A stretch of DNA of 64,000 nucleotides from Mucilaginibacter auburnensis (GTDB taxonomy: Bacteria; Bacteroidota; Bacteroidia; Sphingobacteriales; Sphingobacteriaceae), in NCBI RefSeq assembly GCF_002797815.1, contig NZ_PGFJ01000001.1:806001-870000 (forward strand), in the 5' to 3' direction. Of the stretch, positions 47,023-56,103 are shown piece after piece (position 1 is the first letter of the stretch; every line of letters begins with the position of its first letter). Both the position numbers and the translations under genes were made by a program. The notes under the pieces were generated by a model that searched no databases, was not told where the DNA came from, and saw only the letters and a list, made by a program, of their open reading frames with translations.

Positions 47023-47709
47023 ATGAATGGTAACGACCGCCTGCACCCATCCTTGTTTCATCCGCGTTATGTGCATCTTACACATTTGCGCAACGCTACT
47101 TTAAAAACAATTGATCAGTTAACAGCTAACAGCAAAGATCTCTTATTGGTTGATTTTGGTTGCGGTGATATGCCTTACCGGTCGGTTATTGAACCTAAAG
47201 TGGGAAAGTATCTGGGTGTGGATCTTGATTTGAACCCCAGAGCGGAGCATTATATTGATTTTGACAGCAAAACAACCCTGCCGGATAATTACGCCGACAT
47301 CATATTATCTAACCAGGTTTTAGAGCATGTTGATTCGCCATCGGGCTATTTGCAGGAAGCGTTACGCATTTTAAAACCGGGAGGTTCAATTATTTTAACT
47401 ACACACGGCTATTGGTATTACCACCCTACACCCAATGATTACTGGCGTTGGACAAGCGCCGGTTTAAGAAAAACAGTTCAGGATTCGGGCTTTGTAGTAA
47501 AGTCGTTTCACGGAATAATGGGATTGGCTGCCAGCGGTTTGCAACTGTTGCAGGATGCCATCATTAACAAGTTGCCTAAGTTTTTGGTGCCCCCTTTCGC
47601 TTTTGTTATGCAGTTAAAAATAAGACTGTTTAACAAAATGAATTCACAAACACAGCGAGACAGGGACGCATCTTTATATGTTGTTATTGCCCAAAAGCCA
47701 TCCAGGTAA
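47023..47709 (+). CDS. Class I SAM-dependent methyltransferase
   Basis: A 228-residue enzyme with the SAM loop LLVDFGCGDMPYRSV near residue 46 and the NQVLEHVDSPSGYLQEALRI segment (motifs I and post-I). First gene of a glycan cluster, directly followed by a GT4 gene at the next base, so it may modify a sugar or lipid carrier. Confidence 0.85.
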   Translation: MNGNDRLHPSLFHPRYVHLTHLRNATLKTIDQLTANSKDLLLVDFGCGDMPYRSVIEPKVGKYLGVDLDLNPRAEHYIDFDSKTTLPDNYADIILSNQVLEHVDSPSGYLQEALRILKPGGSIILTTHGYWYYHPTPNDYWRWTSAGLRKTVQDSGFVVKSFHGIMGLAASGLQLLQDAIINKLPKFLVPPFAFVMQLKIRLFNKMNSQTQRDRDASLYVVIAQKPSR

Positions 47710-48837
47710 ATGGAAGAGCTAAACCTCTGCATAATAAAACCCAACAAAAGCGCTTTTTCTGAAACATTTATTCAGGAGCATATCAACCGTTTGCCCGGCA
47801 ATAAAAAGGTGTTGTATGGCGGCGCATTTCCGGTATATGATCATCAGGACCGTTTTCTTATCTCGTCGGTTTTGGGTATGATCAGCTTTCTTATTCAAAA
47901 AAGATTATTCAATAAACTCAATATAGGTGTACGTACACGGGCATTAAGCAAATATCTTATTCGTACTAAAATTGATGTGGTGCTGGCCGAATACGGTATA
48001 GTTGGGGCGATGGTAACCGAGGCATGCCGTATGGCCAATGTGCCCTTGGTGGTTCATTTTCATGGCGCCGATGCGCATCATAAAGGAACAATTGAAAAGT
48101 ACATTACACTATACGGCAAAATGTTTAATTACGCCAACACTATAGTAGCAGTATCAAATGAAATGGTTGATGCACTAAAACGCATGGGGGCACCGGCAGA
48201 TAAAATATTGCTAAACCCTTATGGCGTTAATACAGCCTTGTTTAAACAGGTAGATGTTGCAAGCTCTAAACCCAATTTTTTATCGGTTGGAAGATTTGTA
48301 GAGAAGAAGTCGCCATCATCTGTGGTGCGGGCCTTTCATCAGCTTATACAAAAGCAGCCAAACGCGCGTTTGTGGATGGTAGGTGATGGTGCGCTGTTAC
48401 AGCCCACAAAGCAGTTGGTTGAACAGTTAAACCTTGCAGATAAAGTTGAATTTACCGGTGTGCTTAAAACAAATGAGGTGCAGCAATTAATGCAGCAAAT
48501 GCGTTGCTTTGTACAACATTCGGTAACTGCCGCTGATGGCGACATGGAAGGCACCCCTAATACTATATTAGAGGCCGGCGCTTGTGGTTTAGCTATTGTA
48601 AGCACACAGCACGCTGGTATTAAAGAAGCCGTGATCAACGGCGAAACGGGATACCTGGTACCCGAGCATGATGTTGAAGGCATGGCCAATTATATGATCA
48701 AAATTGCTGAAGACGTAGATTTGGCAGCAGACTTAGGTGCAAAGGAAGCAGCACATATTCGTCAAAATTACGATGTGAGAGACAGAATAAAAACACTGAC
48801 AGCAGCCCTTGAAAGCGCAATAAAACATAAAAAATAA
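47710..48837 (+). CDS. Glycosyltransferase family 4
   Basis: A 375-residue GT-B enzyme. The donor-site region shows FLSVGRFVEKKSP, LWMVGDGAL, VEFTGVLKTNEV and the family E-x7-E motif in EGTPNTILEAGACGLAIV. It starts one base after the methyltransferase stop and is part of a surface-polysaccharide cluster. Confidence 0.92.
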   Translation: MEELNLCIIKPNKSAFSETFIQEHINRLPGNKKVLYGGAFPVYDHQDRFLISSVLGMISFLIQKRLFNKLNIGVRTRALSKYLIRTKIDVVLAEYGIVGAMVTEACRMANVPLVVHFHGADAHHKGTIEKYITLYGKMFNYANTIVAVSNEMVDALKRMGAPADKILLNPYGVNTALFKQVDVASSKPNFLSVGRFVEKKSPSSVVRAFHQLIQKQPNARLWMVGDGALLQPTKQLVEQLNLADKVEFTGVLKTNEVQQLMQQMRCFVQHSVTAADGDMEGTPNTILEAGACGLAIVSTQHAGIKEAVINGETGYLVPEHDVEGMANYMIKIAEDVDLAADLGAKEAAHIRQNYDVRDRIKTLTAALESAIKHKK

Positions 48838-48838
48838 C

Positions 48839-49603
48839 ATGTTACGAAAACTTGTACGCAATACATTAAAAAGCTATGGTTACGACCTGGTAAAGCCTGA
48901 CGGCAGGTTGGTTAAAGACGGCTTACCCGCCGACTTTGACAGCGAAACTGTTGCAACCTTCCAAAAGGTAAAACCTTACACCATGACTACGCCCGAGCGG
49001 ATTGCATCGCTGGTGAACGCCGTAAACTATCTGATTAAAAATAACATTGAAGGCGATTTTGTGGAGTGCGGGGTATGGCGCGGTGGGAGCACCATGGCAG
49101 CTATAGATACATTGATGAAAGCCGGTGATAAAAGCCGTACAGTTTATTTGTATGATACTTTTGAGGGGATGTCTGAACCTACAGAACATGATAAGGAACT
49201 AAGCGGACACGCGGCTGATGCCTTATTGCAAAGCAGCGAGAAGGAAGATGCTACATCGGTGTGGTGCTACTCAGCTTTAGAGGAGGTGCAGAATAACGTG
49301 GGCAGCCTGAATTACCCTGCTGATAAAGTACATTACGTGAAAGGTAAAGTGGAAGACACCATTCCGCAGACATTGCCCGGTAAAATTGCTTTGTTACGTT
49401 TAGACACGGATTGGTACGAAAGCACCAAACATGAGTTAGAGCACCTGTACCCTTTACTGGTACCGGGCGGAGTTATCATTATTGATGATTATGGACATTG
49501 GGAAGGTGCACGTAAAGCGGTTGACGAATATATTGCTGCGCACAAATTACCGTTACTGCTTAACCGTATTGATTATACAGGGCGCATTGGTATAAAATAT
49601 TAA
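48839..49603 (+). CDS. TylF/MycF-family O-methyltransferase
   Basis: A 254-residue protein of the macrocin-O-methyltransferase type: MTTPERIASLVNAVNYL, EGDFVECGVWRGGSTMAAID (SAM pocket), YLYDTFEGMSEPTEHD and LLRLDTDWYESTKHELEHL with VPGGVIIIDDYGHWEGAR. It probably O-methylates a sugar of the glycan. Confidence 0.9.
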   Translation: MLRKLVRNTLKSYGYDLVKPDGRLVKDGLPADFDSETVATFQKVKPYTMTTPERIASLVNAVNYLIKNNIEGDFVECGVWRGGSTMAAIDTLMKAGDKSRTVYLYDTFEGMSEPTEHDKELSGHAADALLQSSEKEDATSVWCYSALEEVQNNVGSLNYPADKVHYVKGKVEDTIPQTLPGKIALLRLDTDWYESTKHELEHLYPLLVPGGVIIIDDYGHWEGARKAVDEYIAAHKLPLLLNRIDYTGRIGIKY

Positions 49604-49611
49604 TCAGCTAA

Positions 49612-51102
49612 ATGGGAATAGTAAAAGCGCAGGCCTATAAAAACACCATCATATCTTACGCGGGTATGGTAATAGCCTACGTAAATACTGTTTTGCTGTT
49701 TCCGTTTTTTACTAACGCTTCCGAATACGGATTTTACAATCTTATTATTACTATATCTGTACTGTATTCATTAGTGGCTTCAATGGGTGTGCCAAGCATG
49801 CTGGCAAAATACTTTCCGTTTTACCGTACAAATGATCTGCGACACAACGGCTTTATCCATTGGGCCGCGAGTCTTTCTTTAATAGGGTTTGTTGGCGCAA
49901 CATTATTGTATGTGGTTTTTCGTACAGGAATACTTAAGGTGTATGATGATTCACTTTTGTTACCTAAGTATTTCTACTATATCATTCCCCTTGCATTTTT
50001 TGTTATAGCGTTCAACTTTTTGGAAATGACGGGGCGGATAGTATACCGCACCATTTTTTCTAATGTGCTGCAAAATGTAGTTCTGCGTTTACTTACCACT
50101 TTTTATCTGATAATGATATCACTTAAATGGATAGATTTTTCAGATTTCATTATGCTGTATATTGTAAGTAACGGACTCATCTCATTACTGCTTTTTATTA
50201 ATATTGCGGCAAGTGGCAACTTCTCTCACAAGGTTGAAGATTATCGTTTTAAAGCTATAAAAAAGAAAGAGGTGATGAACTTTGGTTTGTTCACACTTTT
50301 ATCAAGCGCGGTGTATGTGCTGCTGCAAAAGGTTGATACTTTAATGATAACCGCTATGGTTAGCGAAAAGGAGCAGGGTATTTACAGCTGGTACTTCAAT
50401 ATAGCAATGATCATCAGTGTACCGGCTCAAGCCTTAAGCCGCACAACGTACGCCATTGTTGCCGACTCATGGAAGTCAAACAACATGGCTAACATTAATG
50501 AAGTTTACAGCAAAACCTCTATTGTGCAAATGGTTGTTGGCGCGCTATTATTCATCGGTATAATTGTGAACAGGGAAAACCTTTACGCTTTAGCCAGAAA
50601 TAAAGAATTCACCAATCCCGAATATTTCAGCTTGTTTATTGTAATTGGGCTTGGCTTTATGGTTGATATAACCGGCGGATTGAACACTTACATCATTTCT
50701 ACATCGCATAAGTACAAGCTGGTTACTTTAATGGTATTAATTGCAAGTGCAATTTGTGTGGGCTTAAATTATGTATTGATACCTCAGTATGGAGGACTCG
50801 GCGCTGCTATAGCTTATTTAATTACCATGGGTATACTCAATTTTATAACATGGTTCTACATTAAATACCGGTTTAAAATGCAGCCATTTGGTTACAGGCA
50901 TTTGTTGGTTATTGTTATTTCGGCAGTTAGCTTTGCAGCAGGGTATTATTTATGGCGAATGCCTAACCTCTATTTGGATATAATTATGCGTAGCGGTATA
51001 ACAGCGGCTTGTTATGGTTTGTTAACTTACCTGTTCAAAATATCGCCTGATATAAATGAAAAAGTAGACAAAACACTGGCTTTAGTAAAAAATAAATTTT
51101 AA
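49612..51102 (+). CDS. Polysaccharide flippase (Wzx/RfbX-type)
   Basis: A 496-residue membrane protein with about 14 helices and the MATE/MVF-like start TIISYAGMVIAYVNTVLLFPFF. It moves lipid-linked oligosaccharide across the inner membrane. The next gene starts one base into its stop. No Wzy-like polymerase is seen beside it. Confidence 0.88.
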   Translation: MGIVKAQAYKNTIISYAGMVIAYVNTVLLFPFFTNASEYGFYNLIITISVLYSLVASMGVPSMLAKYFPFYRTNDLRHNGFIHWAASLSLIGFVGATLLYVVFRTGILKVYDDSLLLPKYFYYIIPLAFFVIAFNFLEMTGRIVYRTIFSNVLQNVVLRLLTTFYLIMISLKWIDFSDFIMLYIVSNGLISLLLFINIAASGNFSHKVEDYRFKAIKKKEVMNFGLFTLLSSAVYVLLQKVDTLMITAMVSEKEQGIYSWYFNIAMIISVPAQALSRTTYAIVADSWKSNNMANINEVYSKTSIVQMVVGALLFIGIIVNRENLYALARNKEFTNPEYFSLFIVIGLGFMVDITGGLNTYIISTSHKYKLVTLMVLIASAICVGLNYVLIPQYGGLGAAIAYLITMGILNFITWFYIKYRFKMQPFGYRHLLVIVISAVSFAAGYYLWRMPNLYLDIIMRSGITAACYGLLTYLFKISPDINEKVDKTLALVKNKF

Positions 51103-52028
51103 TGCAATCTTTGGCACCCATAGCGCTTTTTGTATATAACCGGCCCGACCATACCCGTCGTACGTTAGCTTATCTGCAAAAAAACGTATTGGCAGACGAA
51201 TCGCGTTTATATATCTTTTCTGATGGAGCCAAAACGCCCACAGACGAGGCCAAGGTAAATGAGGTACGCGAACTGGCCGGACAGGTAACCGGATTTAAAT
51301 CGGTTAAGTTGGTTACCCGATCGCGAAACATGGGCTTGGCTAACTCTATAATTGACGGCGTTACACAACTGGTGAACGAGTACGGAAAAGTGATCGTCTT
51401 TGAAGATGATCTGCTGTCGTCTCCTTATTCTTTAGAGTATTTTAATGAGGCACTTTCCCGTTATGCTACCAACGATAAGGCCATGCATATTGGAGCCTAC
51501 ATGTTTCCGTTAGCTGATAACACCTTGCCCGAAACATTTTTCCATCCTATAGCTACAAGTTGGGGTTGGGCCACCTGGCAGCGGGCATGGAATAATTTTG
51601 AGCCGGATGTAGATAAGCTCATGGCGCAGTTTGACAGAAATAAAATTCAAGCTTTCTCCGTTGATGGTGCCGGAAACTTTTGGAAACAGATGCTGGAGTT
51701 CAAGGCCGGTAAAAACAATTCCTGGGCCATACGCTGGTACGCCTCTATATTTTTAAAAGGCGGACTGGCCTTGCACCCCTCAAAATCGCTGGTACATAAC
51801 ATTGGGCATGATGGGACGGGTGTTCACTCCAACATTGAGCACATGTATGGTGTAAATATTTCCGATAGGCCTGTTAAGCAATTCCCTGCAGAAGTTAAAG
51901 AGGATGCTAAGGCTCACGCAGCCATTAAACATTTCCTGAAAAATCGTAAAGGAACCTTATTACAACGCGGTTTGCGCCTGATAAAGCAGTGGAAAATAAA
52001 ATATGCACAGAAGAAAACTAATCTCTAA
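51102..52028 (+). CDS. Glycosyltransferase (GT2/nucleotide-diphospho-sugar type)
   Basis: A 308-residue protein beginning with APIALFVYNRPDHTRRTL, then IFSDGAK and VIVFEDDLL, the donor-binding EDD motif, and SWGWATWQRAW in the middle. It overlaps the flippase stop by one base and ends in a tandem repeat before a convergent methyltransferase gene. Confidence 0.85.
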   Translation: MQSLAPIALFVYNRPDHTRRTLAYLQKNVLADESRLYIFSDGAKTPTDEAKVNEVRELAGQVTGFKSVKLVTRSRNMGLANSIIDGVTQLVNEYGKVIVFEDDLLSSPYSLEYFNEALSRYATNDKAMHIGAYMFPLADNTLPETFFHPIATSWGWATWQRAWNNFEPDVDKLMAQFDRNKIQAFSVDGAGNFWKQMLEFKAGKNNSWAIRWYASIFLKGGLALHPSKSLVHNIGHDGTGVHSNIEHMYGVNISDRPVKQFPAEVKEDAKAHAAIKHFLKNRKGTLLQRGLRLIKQWKIKYAQKKTNL

Positions 52029-52065
52029 TCACCAATCAACTATTCTCTAATCACCAATCAACTAT
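52022..52065. repeat. Two perfect 22-bp tandem copies
   Basis: TCTCTAATCACCAATCAACT plus AT is repeated exactly twice (52022-52043 and 52044-52065). The first copy spans the stop codon of the upstream glycosyltransferase gene. Confidence 0.85.
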
Positions 52066-52068
52066 TTA

Positions 52069-52815
52069 CTAAGCCTCAGCTTTCACCACAATATAAGGCG
52101 ACATTAGCTTGCTTTCCATAGGTATAACCTTACTGATAACTTTTCCGGCAAACCACAGGCCTTTAACAAACCCTTTTGTAATGGCCGATTGATGAGCTTT
52201 ATTTTCCAGCCAGATAGAAAAGCCGCCGTAATAGTACGCCTCAACATTTTTCAAGCCTAACTCGCGGCAATAGTTGGCAAGCAGGGTAGGATTCATGCTT
52301 TGGATGTAGTGCTTATCGTAATTTTCCTTATCAAATTTACGCTGTACCCAGCCATTCACCCCTGTAAAGTTGGGCAGGGTAATAAATAAAGTGCCGCCGG
52401 GTTTTATGAAAGAAAGATGTGTTTGTATAATACCTTTGGTATTGGCAAAGTGTTCAATTAATCCAAAGGAGAGCACCATGTCATATTGCTGTTCAGGAGT
52501 ATAGTTAAACAGGTCCGCTTCAATAATATTGATATCGCCTTGTTTTAATCCGTTGGCAGTTAGTAGCTCATTAACCAGTCCCTCATGAATAAAATAATCC
52601 AGCAGGGTGGTGTCAAGGTTTTGATATTTCTTTAGATAAATGGCATAATAGCCCGGAAAGCCACCCAGTTCAATGGCAGTTTTGGCATTTTTTTGTTTGA
52701 TGATGCCGGCGAGTATGTCGCCAAAAACATAATTGGGTTTTATATTAAAAATAAGGCCGATCCTTGATTCCCAAAATGATTTCCAGAACGAACGGTCGGT
52801 TAAGTTATTCTCCAT
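52069..52815 (-). CDS. Class I SAM-dependent methyltransferase
   Basis: A 248-residue enzyme with TAIELGGFPGYYAIYL (SAM loop), DMVLSFGLIEHF and IKPGGTLFITLPNF. It lies convergent to the previous gene and 20 bp behind the acetyltransferase gene on the same strand; role in the glycan pathway inferred. Confidence 0.82.
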   Translation of the reverse strand: MENNLTDRSFWKSFWESRIGLIFNIKPNYVFGDILAGIIKQKNAKTAIELGGFPGYYAIYLKKYQNLDTTLLDYFIHEGLVNELLTANGLKQGDINIIEADLFNYTPEQQYDMVLSFGLIEHFANTKGIIQTHLSFIKPGGTLFITLPNFTGVNGWVQRKFDKENYDKHYIQSMNPTLLANYCRELGLKNVEAYYYGGFSIWLENKAHQSAITKGFVKGLWFAGKVISKVIPMESKLMSPYIVVKAEA

Positions 52816-52835
52816 TTATCAGCTTCAGCCTGTAT

Positions 52836-53357
52836 TTAAATAAAACGTAAAGTTTCTTTTTTCTCTAATATCCTTGCAGGATTGCCCACAACAGTACAAT
52901 CAGAAGGTACACTTTTGACTATCACCGAACCTGCGCCGATCACCACATTATTGCCAATTTCAATATCGCCTATGATTATCACATTGGCGCCAATATCAAC
53001 ATTATTACCAATGCGCGGGCAACGGCTCAAAGTGCCATCGGCCAGTTTTTTATGTCCTATAGTAACCGAGTTGCGCAGCACCACATTGTCACCCAGTACA
53101 ACGCCTTGGTTAAGCACCAATGCATGGCCGTGATAGATGATCAAACCTTTGCCGGCTTGCAGTTTACGTGGTAATTCAATGCCCCAGCACCAGTCAACCA
53201 AATAACGGTAAAAAAGCAGGTAAGGGTAAAATATCACCTTGGCGACCATGCTGCGGTTAATGAGCGATGCCAGCCTGAATAAAAAAAGCACCAGTTGCCC
53301 CTTGAAATTCTTCCGGTTAGCTTTGCGGTCCTGAAATAAGTAGGCTATGGCGTTCAT
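52836..53357 (-). CDS. WcaB-like hexapeptide-repeat acetyltransferase
   Basis: A 173-residue left-handed beta-helix acyltransferase: IIYHGHALVLNQGVVLGDNV, VTIGHKK, IGNNVDIGANVIIIGDIEIG and NNVVIGAGSVIVKSVPS. It resembles serine acetyltransferases and WcaB of colanic acid synthesis. A divergent promoter region of 48 bp separates it from a GT4 gene. Confidence 0.87.
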   Translation of the reverse strand: MNAIAYLFQDRKANRKNFKGQLVLFLFRLASLINRSMVAKVIFYPYLLFYRYLVDWCWGIELPRKLQAGKGLIIYHGHALVLNQGVVLGDNVVLRNSVTIGHKKLADGTLSRCPRIGNNVDIGANVIIIGDIEIGNNVVIGAGSVIVKSVPSDCTVVGNPARILEKKETLRFI

Positions 53358-53371
53358 TGACGTATATACCT

Positions 53372-53379
53372 CAAAAGTA
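53372..53379 (-). promoter_or_regulatory. Predicted -7 box of the acetyltransferase gene
   Basis: The minus strand reads TACTTTTG, an exact TAnnTTTG match, with its last base 15 nt before the ATG at 53357. Confidence 0.4.
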
Positions 53380-53405
53380 AAATTTTTCAGCGTATTATTG
53401 TGCTA

Positions 53406-54671
53406 ATGAAAGTTACCATCATCAACACGGCCGATGCCGGGGGCGGTGCCCCAGCGGCCTGCACGCGCCTTTTAAAGGCGCTGCTGTCGCAAGGTGTTGA
53501 TGCCAATATGCTGGTGCAGTACAAAAAAACAGATAATGCCGCTGTAACAGGACTGGTTAATAGTAAGTTGAGTAAGTGGAAAGCGCAATACACCTTTTTT
53601 GCTGAGCGCATACCCTTTATGTTTTTTCATGAAAAAGATGAAACAGTTCGTTTTGCTTTTTCAACCGCAAACGCGGGAACCAGCATTGCTGATCATCCCC
53701 TGGTAAAGCAGGCCGATATTTTGCATCTACATTGGACCAACTCGGGCTTTCTCTCAATTAATGACCTGAAAGCGTTGATCAACACAGGCAAACCTATTGT
53801 GTGGACCATGCACGATATGTGGACGTTTACCGGTGGCTGCCATTACTCAGGAGACTGTGATGGCTACAGAACAAAATGCGGCAACTGCCCTTTGCTGCGC
53901 GATGCAGATGAGGATGACCTGTCGCGGATGGGTTGGTTACGTAAAGATGCCATGTATGCCCGTGCAGATAACATAACCTTTGTGGGTTGCAGCAATTGGC
54001 TGGCGGGTGTGGCAAAAACAAGTTCATTATTAAACAGGTTCAACATCATCAATATTCCTAACCCAATTGATGTTGATGTTTTTTCGCCGTTTGATAAGCA
54101 ATCGCTAAGGGCGAAATATGGAGTTAGCTCCAATGCTAAAATTGTATTATTTGGAGCAGCCAATATTAATGATAAGCGTAAGGGAATTAAATATCTGGTA
54201 GAAGCGCTTCAACTGTTAAAGCAAAACCAAAACAGCGAAAATATAGAGGTGGTCATCTTTGGTAAAAACAAGCATTTTGATGTAAGTACTTTACCGTTTA
54301 AGGTGCATCAGTTAAATATTATTAATCAGGAAAGCATACTGGCCGAGGTTTACAGTATGGCTGATACTTTTGTTACCACATCGATAGAAGACAACCTGCC
54401 CAATATGGTAATGGAAGCTATGGCTTGCGGAACACCTGTTGTAGCTTTTGAAACAGGCGGCATTCCGGAAATGGTTGACCATTTACAGAACGGCTACCTG
54501 GCACCGCTTAAGTCGGCGCAGGGGATAGCTGATGGCATAAGGCATGTACTGTTTAGTGGCGATGCTGATACGCTTTCGAAAAGCGCCCGGCAAAAGGTCT
54601 TGGATAACTACAACAATAGCGCTATCGCGAATCAATATAATCAACTCTATCAGTCCGTTTTACAAGCATGA
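53406..54671 (+). CDS. WcaC-like glycosyltransferase family 4
   Basis: 421 residues from the ATG at 53406 (a GTG at 53400 is less likely). It has GGGAPAACTRLLKAL, the motif PIVWTMHDMWTFTGGCHY with a Cys-rich CDGYRTKCGNCP block as in WcaC-type enzymes, and the donor site FVTTSIEDNLPNMVMEAMAC. Its stop overlaps the following GT2 gene. Confidence 0.9.
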   Translation: MKVTIINTADAGGGAPAACTRLLKALLSQGVDANMLVQYKKTDNAAVTGLVNSKLSKWKAQYTFFAERIPFMFFHEKDETVRFAFSTANAGTSIADHPLVKQADILHLHWTNSGFLSINDLKALINTGKPIVWTMHDMWTFTGGCHYSGDCDGYRTKCGNCPLLRDADEDDLSRMGWLRKDAMYARADNITFVGCSNWLAGVAKTSSLLNRFNIINIPNPIDVDVFSPFDKQSLRAKYGVSSNAKIVLFGAANINDKRKGIKYLVEALQLLKQNQNSENIEVVIFGKNKHFDVSTLPFKVHQLNIINQESILAEVYSMADTFVTTSIEDNLPNMVMEAMACGTPVVAFETGGIPEMVDHLQNGYLAPLKSAQGIADGIRHVLFSGDADTLSKSARQKVLDNYNNSAIANQYNQLYQSVLQA

Positions 54672-55429
54672 CACAAAAGGCGCAACCTGTACTTTCTGTA
54701 ATTACCGTTGTTTACAATAACGTAAAGGACATTGAGCGCACCATGCTGTCGGTTTTAACCCAAACTTACACTTCAATTGAGTATATAGTAATTGACGGAG
54801 GATCAACTGACGGTACTTTGCAGATCATTAAAAAGTATCAGGATAGATTAGCGAAGTTAGTAAGTGAAAAAGATAAAGGCATTTATGATGCCATGAACAA
54901 GGGCCTGGCTTTGGCAACCGGAGACTACATTATCTTCATGAATTCGGGCGATGAGTTTTACGCGCCCGATACCGTTAAACAGGTTTTTGCTTCAGGAGAG
55001 GATGCCGACATTTATTACGGCGAAACGGAAATGATGGATGCGCAGGGTAACAATCTTGGCCGCCGCCGCCATGCCGCCCCGGAAGCCTTTACATGGAAAG
55101 GATTTAAGTACGGCATGAGCGTTAGTCACCAGGCTATTTACATCAAGCGTGCATTGGTTGAGCCTTATGATAGCAAATACCAACTCAGTGCAGATATAGA
55201 TTGGATCCTGAAAGCGGCAAAAAAAGCTAAGAAAATAGTGAACGTACGCAGGTATGTTGCAAAATATCTGGTTGGGGGCATGTCAAAAAAGAAACACCGC
55301 CAAAGCTTATTGGAGCGGTTTGATATCATGAAAAAACACTATGGCTTGTTGCCTACCGTATTTAATCACGCTGTTATTGCTTTCAATTTAGGCTGGTACT
55401 GGCTGCTCAATCGGCGCACAAACGATTAA
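54668..55429 (+). CDS. WcaE-like glycosyltransferase family 2
   Basis: A 253-residue GT-A enzyme: LSVITVVYNNVKDIERTMLS, YIVIDGGSTDGT, EKDKGIYDAMNKGLALATGD and FMNSGDEFY, similar to WcaE of colanic acid. It overlaps the GT4 gene by 4 bases and ends tail to tail with the next lipoprotein gene, whose stop it overlaps. Confidence 0.9.
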   Translation: MTQKAQPVLSVITVVYNNVKDIERTMLSVLTQTYTSIEYIVIDGGSTDGTLQIIKKYQDRLAKLVSEKDKGIYDAMNKGLALATGDYIIFMNSGDEFYAPDTVKQVFASGEDADIYYGETEMMDAQGNNLGRRRHAAPEAFTWKGFKYGMSVSHQAIYIKRALVEPYDSKYQLSADIDWILKAAKKAKKIVNVRRYVAKYLVGGMSKKKHRQSLLERFDIMKKHYGLLPTVFNHAVIAFNLGWYWLLNRRTND

Positions 55430-56022
55430 TATCCCGCTCTGATAACTGTTTGCGGCTCTTTGCTTATAGCTGCGCGATAGAATACCAGTTTATCGGTTTT
55501 GGTATCAGCGAAAAGTTCAATCCAGCCTAAGTGGTTTTTGCCGTTTATCACCAATTCAAATGGAAGGTATCTATGATCGCGGTCTTTCCATGAGCCTTCC
55601 CAGTAGGTTTGATCGCCTGCTGTAACATGTTGCATTAAAGTAAAGCCTAAAGCAGGATGCCACTCATAATTAGGTAGATCAGTATGTGATATTTTTGCAC
55701 CTTTATCTAAATCGGGTGTGGTTTCATTTTCTATTAAAGCGGCCATCTTGCATGCCACACCGCCGCCTACAAAATATTTCCTTAGGGTTTTTGTATTAAA
55801 CTCTACAGAATGAAGTTCAGTGTAAAAAAGCAGATCTGTTTTTTTGTTTCCGTCAAAATCAATAGCTAATGTTTGTCCCCAGCCAACGCTTTTGCCGGTA
55901 AGATCTATATAGGTCATCTCCGGATCAATAAAGGCAGGTTGCTCGGGTGTGGGTTGTACCTTGTCTTTTTTGCAGCTTATAAATGCTAAAAGGAGTACGG
56001 CGAATATGTATTTTTTAAACAT
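55426..56022 (-). CDS. Hypothetical lipoprotein
   Basis: A 198-residue protein with a lipoprotein signal (AFISC, Cys17, then KKDK). The rest contains IDLTGKSVGWGQTLAIDFDGNKKTDLLFY and a Tyr/Trp-rich end. No named family. Its stop overlaps the GT2 gene stop by 3 bases on the other strand. Confidence 0.78.
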   Translation of the reverse strand: MFKKYIFAVLLLAFISCKKDKVQPTPEQPAFIDPEMTYIDLTGKSVGWGQTLAIDFDGNKKTDLLFYTELHSVEFNTKTLRKYFVGGGVACKMAALIENETTPDLDKGAKISHTDLPNYEWHPALGFTLMQHVTAGDQTYWEGSWKDRDHRYLPFELVINGKNHLGWIELFADTKTDKLVFYRAAISKEPQTVIRAGY

Positions 56023-56103
56023 GATGTAATTGAGTATAAGGTGTTTTGGCGTATAAGACGAAAAGACCCTGATCAGCGTTACATCGATTTTAAAAATAAC
56101 TTA

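Noticed and set aside
53400..53405. GTG start two codons before the WcaC-like glycosyltransferase
   Set aside because: The ATG at 53406 starts the conserved segment KVTIINTADAGG directly.
56024..56085. GATGTAA/TTACATC inverted repeat upstream of a lipoprotein gene
   Set aside because: The arms are 7 bp and separated by 48 bp; this is likely by chance and does not fit an operator or terminator.
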